Part shown: positions 26,714 to 36,147 of the stretch, piece after piece
How positions within the stretch are numbered: the first letter of the stretch is position 1
Layout: each line of letters begins with the position of its first letter
From: CAVQNQ01 sp963714205
GTDB taxonomy: Bacteria > Acidobacteriota > Terriglobia > Bryobacterales > Bryobacteraceae
Direction of reading: 5' to 3'
DNA: 64,000 nt
Assembly (NCBI GenBank): GCA_963714205.1
Contig: CAVQNQ010000002.1
Location: 930,001 to 994,000 of the forward strand
The notes under the pieces: generated by a model
Database searches by the model: none
The model's input: only the letters and a program-made list of their open reading frames with translations
Told to the model about the DNA's origin: nothing
Translations under genes and position numbers: made by a program

Positions 26714-29349
26714 AAATCGGCATCGACCTCGGCACCACCAACTCCGCCCTGGCCTATATCGACGAACGCGAGGCCGAGGACCGCGATTTCCCGCCGGTCC
26801 ACATCTTCGAGACGCCGCAACTGGTGGCCGCCGGGCGCGTCGAACCGCGCCGCACGCTGCCCTCGTTCCTGTTCCTCGAAGACGGCCAGCCCGTGGGCGT
26901 CTACGCCCGCGAGCAGGGCGCGCTGGTGCCGACGCGCCTGGTGCACTCGGCCAAATCGTGGCTCTCGAATCCGGATGTGGATCGCACCGCCAAGATCCTG
27001 CCCTGGGATTCGCAGGAGACCGGGCGCGTGCTCTCGCCCGTGGAGGTCTCCTCCCGCCTGATCGCCAAGTTCCGCGAAGAGTGGGACCGCGCCCAGGGCG
27101 CCCCGCTGGCGGAACAGGATATCGTCCTCACCGTTCCGGCTTCCTTCGATGAAGAAGCCCGCGAACTCACCGTCATGGCCGCGCGCGATGCCGGTCTCGA
27201 GCGGCTGACCCTGCTCGAAGAGCCCGCCGCGGCCTTCTATTCCTGGATCGCCAACAACCTGGCGCAATCGCGCAAGAGGCTGTTCGACGGCCAGATCGTG
27301 CTGGTCTGCGACGTGGGCGGCGGCACCAGCGATTTCAGCCTGATCCGCGTCTCGCGCGAAGGCGACCTGGTCAACTTCACCCGCACCGCCGTCGGCAAGC
27401 ACCTGCTGCTGGGCGGCGATAACCTCGATCTCACTCTGGCCTGGCTGGTCGAGACCAAGCTGGGCGTGCCGCTCTCCATCCGCCAGCGCAGCGGTCTGCG
27501 CCGCCAATGCTCCGCGGCCAAGGAGCGGCTGCTCAACGACCCGAGCTTAAAGGGTGTCGAGATCACCGTGCTCGGGGCCGGCTCGGCGCTCATCGGCAAA
27601 ACCCTCAGGAGCGAGATTCTGCGCCAGGAGGCGCTGGAGCTGGCGCTCGAAGGCTTCCTGCCTTTCTGCGCGCGCGGCGAAGCGCCCAAGGAAGAGAAGC
27701 GCAGCCTGTTCCGCGAGCTGGGCCTGCCGTACGTTTCCGATCCCGCCATCACCCGGCACCTGAACGCCTTTCTCGAACCCACCGGCCAGGCGCCCGATGC
27801 CATCCTCTTTAACGGCGGCTTCTTCATCCCGGAGATCCTGCGCGAGCGCGTGGCGGACGTGGTGGGCCAATGGTACGGCCGGCGTCCCGAAATCCTGGAG
27901 AACAGCGACCTGGATCTGGCCGTGGCGCGCGGCGCGGCCTACTACTCCTACGTGCGCTCGACCGGCAGCGGCGTGCTGGTGCGCGGGGGACTGCCGCGAA
28001 CTTATTACATCGCCCTCGGGCCGCCGCGCGAGGGCTGATTCCCGGCGGTTTGCCTGGTTCCGCGCGGAGCGGAGGAGGGCGCGGCCCTCGAGATCGATAA
28101 CGACGCCCTGCAACTGGTGGCCAACCGGCCGGTCTCCTTCCGGCTGTACAGCTCGCTCACCCGCACCGAAGACAAGCTGGGCGACGTGGTCGAGTTCCGC
28201 GCCGACGATCCCGAGCTGCACATGCACGCGCCTTTGAACGCGGTGATCCGCTTCGGCAAGAAGGCCGAGGAGCGGCTGATTCCGGTCAAGCTGGGCGCGC
28301 GCCTCACCGAGATCGGCACGCTCGAAACCTGGTGCGAATCGAAAATCAGCGACAACCGCTGGCGCTTGCAGTTCGAGCTGCGGAAACAGGCGTCCCAGGT
28401 GGCGCCGGAGCGCCAGGCCGCGGCGGTGGTGAGCGAGCAGGCGCTCAAGGATTCGCTGGAATTCATCGCAGCGGTATTTTCGCCCAACCGCAAATCGCCC
28501 GCCGCGCCGGAAGAGGTCCCCGCGCGCCTCGAACAGAGCATGGGGTTGGGGCGCAACAGTTGGCCGCTATCGGCCATACGCCAATTGGCGGACGCGTTCC
28601 TGGCATCCGCCGATGGCCGCAAGAAGAGCCCCGCCTACGAGATGCGCTGGCTGAACCTGGCCGGTTTCTGTCTGCGTCCGGGTTTCGGATATCCGGGCGA
28701 CGATTTCCGCATCGAGCAGACCCGGCGCATCTACTTTGCCGGGCTGGCGTTCGCCAATCACGCGCAATGCGAGATCGATTGGTGGATCTTCTGGGGCCGC
28801 GTGGCCGGCGGCCTCAACCGCAACCAGCAGACCGATTTGTACCAGCGGCTGGCGGCCTTCCTGCTGCCGCGCGGCAACAAGAAAGCGCCCCGCATCAACC
28901 CTTCCCTGCTGCGCGAGATGTGGCGCACCGCGTCCAGCCTGGAGCTATTGCCGCTGGGCACCAAGACCGAACTCGGCGACGCGCTTGTCAAACGCGTCAA
29001 AGCCGGCGATTTCCGCGAGAGCGAGTTGTGGTGCCTCTCGCGCCTGGGGGCTCGCAAGCTGTTCTACGGGCCGATCAACCTGGTGGTGCCGCCCGCGACC
29101 GCGACACGCTGGGCCGAGGCGCTGCTCAACGCGACCAACGCCGGTGATGCCCTGGCTGCCATCGCGCGCCGCACCGAAGACCCCACGCGTGACCTTCCGG
29201 CCGCCACGCGCGCCGCCGTCCGGCGCAAGCTGGAAGCCATGCCGCATGCCGACCGGCTGCTGGCGGAATTCGAAGGTGAAGAAGAAGATGATCGCGCGCT
29301 TGGCCGCATCTTCGGAGAAGAACTGCCCTCCGGGCTGGTGCTGGCCTGA
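26710..29349 (+). CDS. Hsp70-family protein 2 with long C-terminal extension (in-frame stop at 28036-28038)
   Basis: About 879 codons from GTG 26710. ATPase motifs are KIGIDLGTTNSALAYID, VCDVGGGTSDFSLIRV and AILFNGGFFIPEILRER. A TGA at 28036 interrupts the frame, yet the same frame continues with typical family sequence (PAVCLVPRGAEEGAALEI, VANRPVSFRLYSS). A missing G just before and an extra C just after would remove the stop. The ~400-residue extension (helical, ending LGRIFGEELPSGLVLA) resembles DUF3731. It is co-transcribed with Hsp70 protein 1 and DUF2760 and is likely a partner or client-specific chaperone. Confidence 0.82.
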
Positions 29350-29369
29350 ACGCCAGGACTTAAAACCCA

Positions 29370-29534
29370 TTACGACGAGCGCAGGATCTCCGCTTCTTCG
29401 AGTGTAACCTCTGGCTCAGGGACGTGTTCGCCCTCTTTGCGCTGCTGCCGCTTCGCGGCTTTTTCGCGCTGCTTCTCCGCGCGAGCCATTTCCTTCTGCC
29501 GTTTCTTGAAGGTGGTACGCGATCTTGTCGCCAT
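29370..29534 (-). CDS. Small basic protein of 54 residues
   Basis: ATG 29534 follows a strong GAGAGGAGATAACCT site. The product is MATRSRTTFKKRQKEMARAE followed by a Lys/Arg/Gln/Glu-rich helix and an acidic C-terminus. Similar TFxKRQKEMAR-type small proteins are remembered from Acidobacteria and Deltaproteobacteria as conserved hypotheticals. The composition suggests nucleic-acid or ribosome contact, which is inference only. Confidence 0.75.
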   Translation of the reverse strand: MATRSRTTFKKRQKEMARAEKQREKAAKRQQRKEGEHVPEPEVTLEEAEILRSS

Positions 29535-29573
29535 AGGTTATCTCCTCTCTTTCGTAACTCGAACTACAACAGT

Positions 29574-30410
29574 CTACAGCCTGGCAACCCGAACGGCCTT
29601 GGCCAATCCCAACATCTCCAGAAACCGGATCGTCATCCAGCTGATGTCGATCTCATACCAGGCAAGTCCGTGGCGAGCCGACGTCGGATGGGCGTGATGG
29701 TTATTGTGCCAGCCTTCGCCGAAGCTGAGCAGGGCGACGAGCAGATTATTGCGCGAACCATCGCGCGTGGCAAAACGGCGCCCGCCCCAAAAATGCGTCA
29801 GTGAATTGACCATCCACGTGGCGTGCAGTCCCACGGTCACACGGAAAAACACTCCCCAAAGGAGAAACGGTAGGCCGCCGAACGCCAGCAAAAGTGCCGA
29901 CAGAACGATCAGCGGCACGTAGTTATATCTCGAAAGCCAAACCATGAACCGGTCCTTCCGGAGGTCCATGGCATAGCGAGCGAACTCTTCAGTCTTGTTG
30001 TGGGTTGCGTCGCCCACCATCATCCAGACGATATGGGACCACCATTTTCCATCGTTGGGCGTGTGCGGGTCGCCGGGCTGGTCGGAGAACTGATGATGAA
30101 TGCGGTGCGTGGCGACCCAGGAGATCGGCCCGCCTTCCAGGGCCAGCGTCCCGCAGAGCGCCAGAAAATACTCCATCCACTTCGGCGCCTGATAGGAGCG
30201 ATGCGTCAGCAGGCGGTGGTATCCCATTCCAATTCCAAGGCTTAGGGAAAGCCAGTAGAGGCCCACGGCGGTAAAGAACGCCGGCCAGCTAAAGAAGAAA
30301 AGAGCCACCACGGCCCCTGCGTGGAACACCAGGAACGCGATCACAGAGATCCAGTTGATTCCCTCGCGTTTGATGATCGGCTCCACAACCCTGTTCATTT
30401 CCATCTTCAT
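29574..30410 (-). CDS. Membrane fatty-acid desaturase (acyl-CoA delta-9 type)
   Basis: A 278-residue integral membrane di-iron enzyme. The three histidine boxes are in order: HRLLTHRSY (HxxxxH), HRIHHQFSDQPGDPH (HxxHH) and EGWHNNHHAHP (HxxHH). Four main membrane segments surround them. It would introduce a cis double bond into saturated acyl chains and so adjust membrane fluidity, using an electron donor not encoded nearby. The N-terminal MKMEMNRVVEP offers several starts. Confidence 0.92.
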   Translation of the reverse strand: MKMEMNRVVEPIIKREGINWISVIAFLVFHAGAVVALFFFSWPAFFTAVGLYWLSLSLGIGMGYHRLLTHRSYQAPKWMEYFLALCGTLALEGGPISWVATHRIHHQFSDQPGDPHTPNDGKWWSHIVWMMVGDATHNKTEEFARYAMDLRKDRFMVWLSRYNYVPLIVLSALLLAFGGLPFLLWGVFFRVTVGLHATWMVNSLTHFWGGRRFATRDGSRNNLLVALLSFGEGWHNNHHAHPTSARHGLAWYEIDISWMTIRFLEMLGLAKAVRVARL

Positions 30411-30489
30411 TCTCCGTCGCGCGGAATCGGGGTGTCAACCAAAAGAGGGGACGCGACCTGCGCCCCCTCCGAATCCACCCCTCGGTTGT

Positions 30490-30801
30490 CTACCAGCGCT
30501 TCTGCCGGCCGCCGCCACCGCTATTGCCGCGATAGCCGCCGCCACCGCCGCGGTCTTCCTTCGGCCGGGCTTCATTGACATTGAGCGCCCGGCCATCGAG
30601 CTCGCGGCCGTTCAACGCGGCGATGGCCTTTTCGCCTTCGCCATCGTTGCTCATCTCAACGAACCCAAACCCTCGGGCCCGCCCGGTATCGCGGTCGGTC
30701 ACGACGTTTACACGGTCAACCTTGCCGTAAGCCTCGAACATGGATCGAACCGCCTCTTCGGTAGCTCCGAAGCTGAGGTTTCCTACAAAAATATTTTTCA
30801 T
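30490..30801 (-). CDS. RRM-domain RNA-binding protein with Gly/Arg-rich tail
   Basis: A 103-residue protein. The RNA-recognition motif covers residues 1-80 with RNP2 KNIFVGNL and RNP1 RGFGFVEM, both carrying the RNA-stacking aromatic residues. The tail is GGGGGYRGNSGGGGRQKRW. Bacterial relatives in cyanobacteria and other phyla are often cold-induced. It lies 79 bases from the desaturase on the same strand, and the pair may form a cold-response unit, which is inference. Confidence 0.92.
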   Translation of the reverse strand: MKNIFVGNLSFGATEEAVRSMFEAYGKVDRVNVVTDRDTGRARGFGFVEMSNDGEGEKAIAALNGRELDGRALNVNEARPKEDRGGGGGYRGNSGGGGRQKRW

Positions 30802-30950
30802 CTAATCTTCTTTCTGGAATTTGCAGAGCAGCGAATCAGGACAGGACAGAATAGACGGCAACGCCGGCCTATGCGAGAAGCCTAAATTAGCGGGACTGGC
30901 AAACTACACTAATATGATTGCACAGGAAAGGGCAAGATTCAAACCTTTTC

Positions 30951-30974
30951 GGCGCTCGATAATATTCGAGCGCC
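30951..30974. promoter_or_regulatory. Inverted repeat between divergent RRM and MFS genes
   Basis: Nine-base arms GGCGCTCGA/TCGAGCGCC around the AT-only loop TAATAT, 16 bases before the MFS ATG at 30991. It could be a repressor operator or a 5'-leader hairpin occluding translation of the transporter. Confidence 0.5.
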
Positions 30975-30990
30975 CGCGCCATGTGTTTAG

Positions 30991-32388
30991 ATGAGATCCA
31001 TAATGTCTCCAGCCGGGTCTCCCGCAGCCTCCGACCGCGGCAGCCGGGTGTATCTCTATTTCGTGGCACTGGTGGCCGCTACCTCCGGACTGCTGTTCGG
31101 CTTCGACATCGCCGTCATCAACGGCGCCATGATTTTTCTGCGCGATCAGCTCCATCTTTCCGAGTTGCAAACCGAAACCGCCGCCAGCAGCCTGCTCGCT
31201 GGATGCATTCTGGGAGCCAGCGTCGGCGGATGGCTCAGCGACCGTTTCGGGCGGCGGCGCGTGTTGATGATCTCGGCGGTGCTGTTCGGACTCTCGGCCT
31301 TTTGCGCCGCGTGCGCGCGAAACCTGCCGGAGTTCGGCGCCGGCAGGTTCATCGGAGGGATCGCCATCGGGGCCGCTTCCGTGCTGGCGCCGCTGTATAT
31401 CGCCGAAGTGGCGCCCGCGCGCAATCGCGGCCGGCTGGTGGCCATGAACCAGATGGCCATCGTCTCGGGAATCCTGGTGGCTTACCTGGTGAACTGGCTG
31501 CTCTCCTTCGCCGGCCCTTCCAGTTGGCGATGGATGTTCGCCATCGCGGCGATCCCCGCGGCGGCCTTCCTGGCGGGCTTGTTCTTCGTTCCCGAAAGCC
31601 CCCGGTGGCTGATCGAGAAAGGCCGCTCGGCCGATGCCCTGGCCGTGCTGGCGCGCGTCAACGGGCGCTTTGCGGCGCTCCGGGAGGCGCGCGAGATCGA
31701 GGAAACGGTGGCCGCCGAGAGCGGCACGCTGGCCGAACTATTTCAGCCGGGCCTGCGGCGCGCCCTGTGGATCGCCGTGTCCCTGGCCATCCTGCAGCAG
31801 ATCACCGGCATCAACACGGTCCTGTTCTACGGTTCGCTGATCTTTCAGGAGCATGTGGGCGGCGGCAGCCCGACATCGGCCATCTTCGCCAATGTGCTGG
31901 TCGGAGCGGTCAATTTCGCGGCCACCATCGTGGCTCTGGCGGTGATCGATAAGCTCGGCCGGCGGCCGCTGCTGATGATTTCCTCGGGCGTGATGGCCGC
32001 GGGGCAGCTGGCGCTCGGGCTGGCTTTCCGCGCGGCGCATCCGCCGGCCGCCCTGGTGCTCGCTATCATGCTGGTCTGCACGGCTTCCTTCGCGGTGGGC
32101 CTGGGTCCGGGAGTCTGGGTGCTGCTTTCGGAGATTTTTCCGACACGCATTCGCGGGCGGGCCATGTCTATCGCCACCATCAGCCTGTGGGCCGCGTGCA
32201 CCCTCCTCACCATGACGTTTCTCTCCCTGAGCCGGGCGCTCTCGGCAACCGGGGCGTTTGCCATCTACTCGGCGATGTGCGTGCTCGCATTCCTGCTGGT
32301 ATGGCGCGTCGTCCCCGAGACCAAGGGCCGCAGCCTGGAGGAAATCGAACGGTCGTGGCACGCTCCCGCGGACTTCAAACGGCGTTAG
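30991..32388 (+). CDS. Sugar porter family MFS transporter (XylE/GalP-like)
   Basis: A 465-residue, 12-helix major facilitator. Sugar-porter signatures are GLLFGFDIAVINGAMIFL in TM1, WLSDRFGRRRVLM, GRFIGGIAIGAASVLAPLYI, the cytosolic VPESPRWLIEKGR, and the C-terminal VPETKGRSLEEIE. It probably imports a monosaccharide with protons across the inner membrane. ATG 30991 or ATG 31003 may start it; neither has a strong ribosome binding site. The stop overlaps the stop of the convergent ATPase gene by four bases. Confidence 0.9.
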   Translation: MRSIMSPAGSPAASDRGSRVYLYFVALVAATSGLLFGFDIAVINGAMIFLRDQLHLSELQTETAASSLLAGCILGASVGGWLSDRFGRRRVLMISAVLFGLSAFCAACARNLPEFGAGRFIGGIAIGAASVLAPLYIAEVAPARNRGRLVAMNQMAIVSGILVAYLVNWLLSFAGPSSWRWMFAIAAIPAAAFLAGLFFVPESPRWLIEKGRSADALAVLARVNGRFAALREAREIEETVAAESGTLAELFQPGLRRALWIAVSLAILQQITGINTVLFYGSLIFQEHVGGGSPTSAIFANVLVGAVNFAATIVALAVIDKLGRRPLLMISSGVMAAGQLALGLAFRAAHPPAALVLAIMLVCTASFAVGLGPGVWVLLSEIFPTRIRGRAMSIATISLWAACTLLTMTFLSLSRALSATGAFAIYSAMCVLAFLLVWRVVPETKGRSLEEIERSWHAPADFKRR

Positions 32389-33092
32389 TTGTGGGCGCTC
32401 TCGGCGCTCTCTTCGACGATCCGCCCGTCGAACAGCCGGATGGTCCGGTCGGCGAACAGCTCGTATCGCGGATCGTGCGTCACCATGCAGATGGTCGCCC
32501 CGCCCGCGTGCAGGTCCCGCAGCAGGCTCATCACGGCCTCGCCGTTGGCCGAATCCAGATTACCGGTCGGCTCGTCCGCCAGCAGAATCAGCGGATCGCC
32601 GCTTAACGCCCGGGCCACCGCTACACGCTGTTGCTGGCCCCCGGAAAGCTGCGAGGGATAATGCTTCATGCGGTGCGACATCCCCACCCGCTCCAACGCC
32701 TCCTGCACGCGCCGCTTGCGCTCCGCTGCGGACATCCCGCGGTAGGTCAGGGGCAGTTCCACGTTCTCGTACACCGTCAGATCCCCGATGAGGTTAAAAG
32801 CCTGAAAGATGAAGCCGATCTCCCGGTTGCGGATGCGCGCCCGCTCGGAGAGCTTCAACCCCGTCACCGGCTCGCCGTTCAGATAGTAGTCGCCGCCGGT
32901 GGGCGTGTCCAGCAGGCCCAAAATAGCGAGTAGCGTGGATTTGCCGCAGCCCGACGGGCCGGCAATCGACAAGTACTCCCCTTGCCTCACCTCGAAATGA
33001 ATCCCCGAAAGTGCGTGCGTTTCCACTTCGTCGGTCACGAAGACCTTGCTCACGCTCTCCAGGCGAATCAGCGGTGATGCCCCGTTATCCAT
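32385..33092 (-). CDS. ABC transporter ATP-binding protein (MacB/LolD type)
   Basis: A 235-residue nucleotide-binding protein with Walker A GPSGCGKST, Q-loop FIFQAFNLIGDLTV, signature LSGGQQQRVAVARAL, Walker B LILLADEPTG and switch histidine in VTHD. The AFNLIGDLTVYENVELPL pattern is that of MacB/LolD-type ATPases, which drive mechanotransmission rather than transmembrane passage. It is the last gene of the export cluster and probably serves the permease at 37807. It follows an HlyD adaptor by 37 bases. Confidence 0.9.
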   Translation of the reverse strand: MDNGASPLIRLESVSKVFVTDEVETHALSGIHFEVRQGEYLSIAGPSGCGKSTLLAILGLLDTPTGGDYYLNGEPVTGLKLSERARIRNREIGFIFQAFNLIGDLTVYENVELPLTYRGMSAAERKRRVQEALERVGMSHRMKHYPSQLSGGQQQRVAVARALSGDPLILLADEPTGNLDSANGEAVMSLLRDLHAGGATICMVTHDPRYELFADRTIRLFDGRIVEESAESAHN

Positions 33093-33129
33093 GTTCGTTT
33101 CCTTCTCTTGTTACGAGAGTGGCCGGTTC

Positions 33130-34398
33130 TTAGTTCAAACGAATCCGGTCGTAGGCGTCGTACTGCGACATATCCGAGAGGATCACCCGGTCGCCCACCT
33201 TCAGGCCATCCTTCACTTCGATCGTATTCACCGAGCTGCGCCCAAACGCTACCTTGACCTTGCTGGCGTACTTCCCGTCCGGCTCCAGCTTGAAAAGCTG
33301 CACCGTGCTGCTCTCCTGCCCGAACACCGGCCGGCCCACGTACACGACATCGTCCAGCTTCTCCAGTTGGATGGTGCCGTCCACGCTCAGGTCCGGACGG
33401 GCCGCCGCGGGCAGCGGGCCTTTCAGCCGCACGTCCACCGTGACCGTGCCGTTCAGAATCGAGGGGTCGATGCGCGACACGCTGCCCTCGATCAGCCCGT
33501 TGCGCGTATCGATCACCGCCGGCTGTCCGATGACGATGTCCTTCACCTGCGTTTCGGCGATCTTCAGCTCGGCTTTCAGGTGCGCCGGCTGGGCCACCTT
33601 GCCGAGCGGCGTGCCGGCCGTCACCTTCTGCCCCTCTTCGACCGGCGCCAGCGGCGGCGGCAGCGCCTGCAAGGTGCCGTCGAAGCCCGCCCGGACCTTC
33701 AGCTCGTCCACCTGCCGCTTCTTCAGCTCGTACTGCGCGCGGAGCTGCTCCACTTTCACGCGCTGCGAATCCAGTTGCGCCTGTTCCGCCTGGGCGTTGA
33801 TCGACAGGCGCTGCTGCTCGATCTTGTAGCGCCCCTCGAGTTGTTGGGCCTTCACCTCCGAGATTTTGGCGTCCAGGCTGGCCAGCAGATCCTCCTTGGC
33901 CAGCGCCGAATCGCGGTCCGCCTGCATGCGGGCGGTGTTGTAATCCGCGTTCACCTGCGCCGCGGTCGCCTGCATGTCCAGCAGGGCCTTTTCGAGCGTC
34001 ACCTTCAGATTGGCATAATCCGCCTCGGCGGCCTTAAGCGCGTACTCGGCATCCAGCAGGGCCGTGTCCAGTTCCGGGCTCGTCATGATCATCACCACCG
34101 AATCGGCCTTGACCGGCGTGCCCGGCCGGATCAGGATGCGCTCCACGCGCCCGTCGGTGACCGCCGTAATCAGCATGGTGTCCTCGGGCACCAGCGCTCC
34201 CAGCCCGCGAACTTCCCGCACCATCGGCCCGCGCTTCACCGTGTCCGGCCAGACCGTGGACAGTTCCACGCCGGGAGCCGCCGGTTTCAGCCTGGCCAGG
34301 CCCCAACTGATCCCGCCTACGGTCGCGGCCAGCACGGCCAAAAGAATCGCTATCCGCGCGGTTTTTTTTCTGCGGGCGTCCTTGCGTGGTATGTCCAT
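33130..34398 (-). CDS. HlyD/MacA-family periplasmic adaptor (fourth of the cluster)
   Basis: A 422-residue protein with one N-terminal membrane helix (ARIAILLAVLAATVGGISWG), a barrel/lipoyl-like segment (LVPEDTMLITAVTDGRVERI), a ~150-residue coiled-coil hairpin rich in Gln/Ala/Lys, and a C-terminal membrane-proximal domain (SVNTIEVKDGLKVGDRVILS). It would join the inner-membrane permease to an outer-membrane TolC channel. It is adjacent to the ATPase gene. Confidence 0.87.
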   Translation of the reverse strand: MDIPRKDARRKKTARIAILLAVLAATVGGISWGLARLKPAAPGVELSTVWPDTVKRGPMVREVRGLGALVPEDTMLITAVTDGRVERILIRPGTPVKADSVVMIMTSPELDTALLDAEYALKAAEADYANLKVTLEKALLDMQATAAQVNADYNTARMQADRDSALAKEDLLASLDAKISEVKAQQLEGRYKIEQQRLSINAQAEQAQLDSQRVKVEQLRAQYELKKRQVDELKVRAGFDGTLQALPPPLAPVEEGQKVTAGTPLGKVAQPAHLKAELKIAETQVKDIVIGQPAVIDTRNGLIEGSVSRIDPSILNGTVTVDVRLKGPLPAAARPDLSVDGTIQLEKLDDVVYVGRPVFGQESSTVQLFKLEPDGKYASKVKVAFGRSSVNTIEVKDGLKVGDRVILSDMSQYDAYDRIRLN

Positions 34399-34529
34399 AG
34401 CAGCGCTTTCCAGGGCTGGAAGCGCACCTTGCCTGCCACTTCCGTGCCTGCGCTAACATTATGACCCCACAGGATTACTGAAGATAGCGGGGCAACCGGG
34501 GGTGTCCGCTTCTGGGACGCCTGGTGCAC

Positions 34530-35195
34530 TTACCGGACGAACCAGCCCGGTCCCACAATCAAGTGATGGCTGATGGAATCCGGAACTACCAGCAGCACCA
34601 GGAACCCCAGCGTGGCGTGCGCCGCGCCCAGGAAATAGAGATTCGGATGCCGCCGGTAAATCCGCGCGCACACATAGCCGAAAACCAGCGTCACCGCCAT
34701 CAGGAACCAGTTGGGCATATGCGCCCCGGAAAATAGCGCCGCGGAGATCGCGGGCGCCGCCCTGCGCGAGACCGAAGCTTCCAACCGATTGAGGAAATAG
34801 CCATTTAACACGTATTGCTGGAGCACCCCCCAGGGCAGGTAGGCGGTCCAGGCCAGCACCGCCTGGTCCGCGCGCATGGACCGCAAGCTCTGCGTCAGGA
34901 TCCCGGCCGCCAGCAGTGTCAGCCCGAGCAAAACCACCCCCGGAGCGAATTTCTCGCAGCATTCCTTGAGGTTGGCCAGCCTGAAGCCCAGGCGGTCCGC
35001 ATCTTCCCGGTGAACCCGGTTCGAGACCACCATCATCGCCAGAATCGCCAGGAACATCCCCGGGTGCGTGAAGCGCAGCTCCCAGATATAAGCCATGATC
35101 GCCACGAAAATCGCGACCGGTTCCAGAATGGCGTATTTTCGCGCCGCTGCCCTCATCCCCTCCGACTCTCTCAAAAGAAGAAATGCTTCGTCCAA
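34530..35195 (-). CDS. CPBP-family membrane protein with altered catalytic motif
   Basis: A 221-residue polytopic protein. The positions expected for the CPBP glutamic-protease motif EExxxR read QQYVLNGYFLNRL, while the later histidine motifs survive (SGAHMPNWFLMAVTLVFGY, GAAHATLGFLVLL). Lack of both glutamates suggests no protease activity or a scaffold role. Its start overlaps the end of the intact CPBP protease gene (35171) by 25 bases; an internal ATG (MRAAARKY) could shorten it. Confidence 0.75.
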   Translation of the reverse strand: MDEAFLLLRESEGMRAAARKYAILEPVAIFVAIMAYIWELRFTHPGMFLAILAMMVVSNRVHREDADRLGFRLANLKECCEKFAPGVVLLGLTLLAAGILTQSLRSMRADQAVLAWTAYLPWGVLQQYVLNGYFLNRLEASVSRRAAPAISAALFSGAHMPNWFLMAVTLVFGYVCARIYRRHPNLYFLGAAHATLGFLVLLVVPDSISHHLIVGPGWFVR

Positions 35196-36052
35196 TCTAC
35201 TAGCATGTGCAATGCCGCGGAAGAGAAGACCGTCGTGGATTTCTGGAAGACTTTGCCGTAAGCCAAGCCGGCCAGGGTCGCCAGAATCATGTAGCGCCAG
35301 TTGGGCAGCGGCTGTGGACCGTTATCCAGGTGCGCGCAGCCGAAGATCAGGCTGGCCGCCACCAGCGTACGCGCGCCCGGGCCGAACCGCAGCATCAGCA
35401 GGTTTTGGATTAGCGACCGGAACAAAATCTCCTCCGGCAGCGCCGTCCCCACCAGGATCAGCCCCGCCGCGGCCGCCATCCGGCCGGCCGGCTGCGTGGG
35501 CAGGTGCGGCGCCGGAATGAAGCCCAGCGCCATTCCCACGACCATCAGCACCGGGGCCAGCACGGCATACCCCACCAGCGGCAGCCGGTAATCGCGCGGT
35601 GCCCGCGGCAGGTTGCAGCGGAGCCCCTCAAACGAGCGGAATCCGATAAAGAGGATCAGCCCCAGGAGTATGGCCACGCCGTAGGCCACGCTGTGCAGGA
35701 AGCCTTGCGCCGGCCGCGCTACCAGGCTCGCTCCGGCGGCGAATTCGAGCGGCAGCCAGAGCAGCAGGATGGCCGCGAAATCCAGGAGATGGGGCCGCTT
35801 GGGGAAACCGCTTCCCAGCGCGAAAACGCAGGCTACCGGAGCGGCGGTGTAAACCAGCGCCAGCAGGATCAGCGGCGGACTCCAGGCCCCCGCCATCGCC
35901 GCCGCGCCCGCGAAGATCCCCGTCAGCACGAGCGGCGCCGCCCACACTGCCACCGGCTTCGCGTGCAGCAGAGATCGCAGGCGTGCCTGCAACGTAGGCG
36001 AAAAGAAACTGAAGACCCCGGCCAACAGAAGCGCGAGAACCAGCGTTTGCAT
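35171..36052 (-). CDS. CPBP-family intramembrane glutamic protease (Rce1-like)
   Basis: A 293-residue membrane protein with about eight helices. The catalytic motif is intact: ALPEEILFRSLIQNLLM (EExxxR), followed by SLIFGCAHLDNG and the distal histidine in LHMLVDWTKHF. Bacterial relatives often process or protect peptides, including bacteriocin-like products. Here it sits in an export cluster, 95 bases after tolC, which is compatible with processing an exported peptide. Confidence 0.85.
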   Translation of the reverse strand: MQTLVLALLLAGVFSFFSPTLQARLRSLLHAKPVAVWAAPLVLTGIFAGAAAMAGAWSPPLILLALVYTAAPVACVFALGSGFPKRPHLLDFAAILLLWLPLEFAAGASLVARPAQGFLHSVAYGVAILLGLILFIGFRSFEGLRCNLPRAPRDYRLPLVGYAVLAPVLMVVGMALGFIPAPHLPTQPAGRMAAAAGLILVGTALPEEILFRSLIQNLLMLRFGPGARTLVAASLIFGCAHLDNGPQPLPNWRYMILATLAGLAYGKVFQKSTTVFSSAALHMLVDWTKHFFF

Positions 36053-36147
36053 GTTTAGCGAAACGCTCCGTTACTTCAGAGTGCCAGAGCCGCGCTCAGC
36101 CTGGCAAGACGCCCGCGGCACGCCGCTGTAAGCGGCGGCACAAACGT

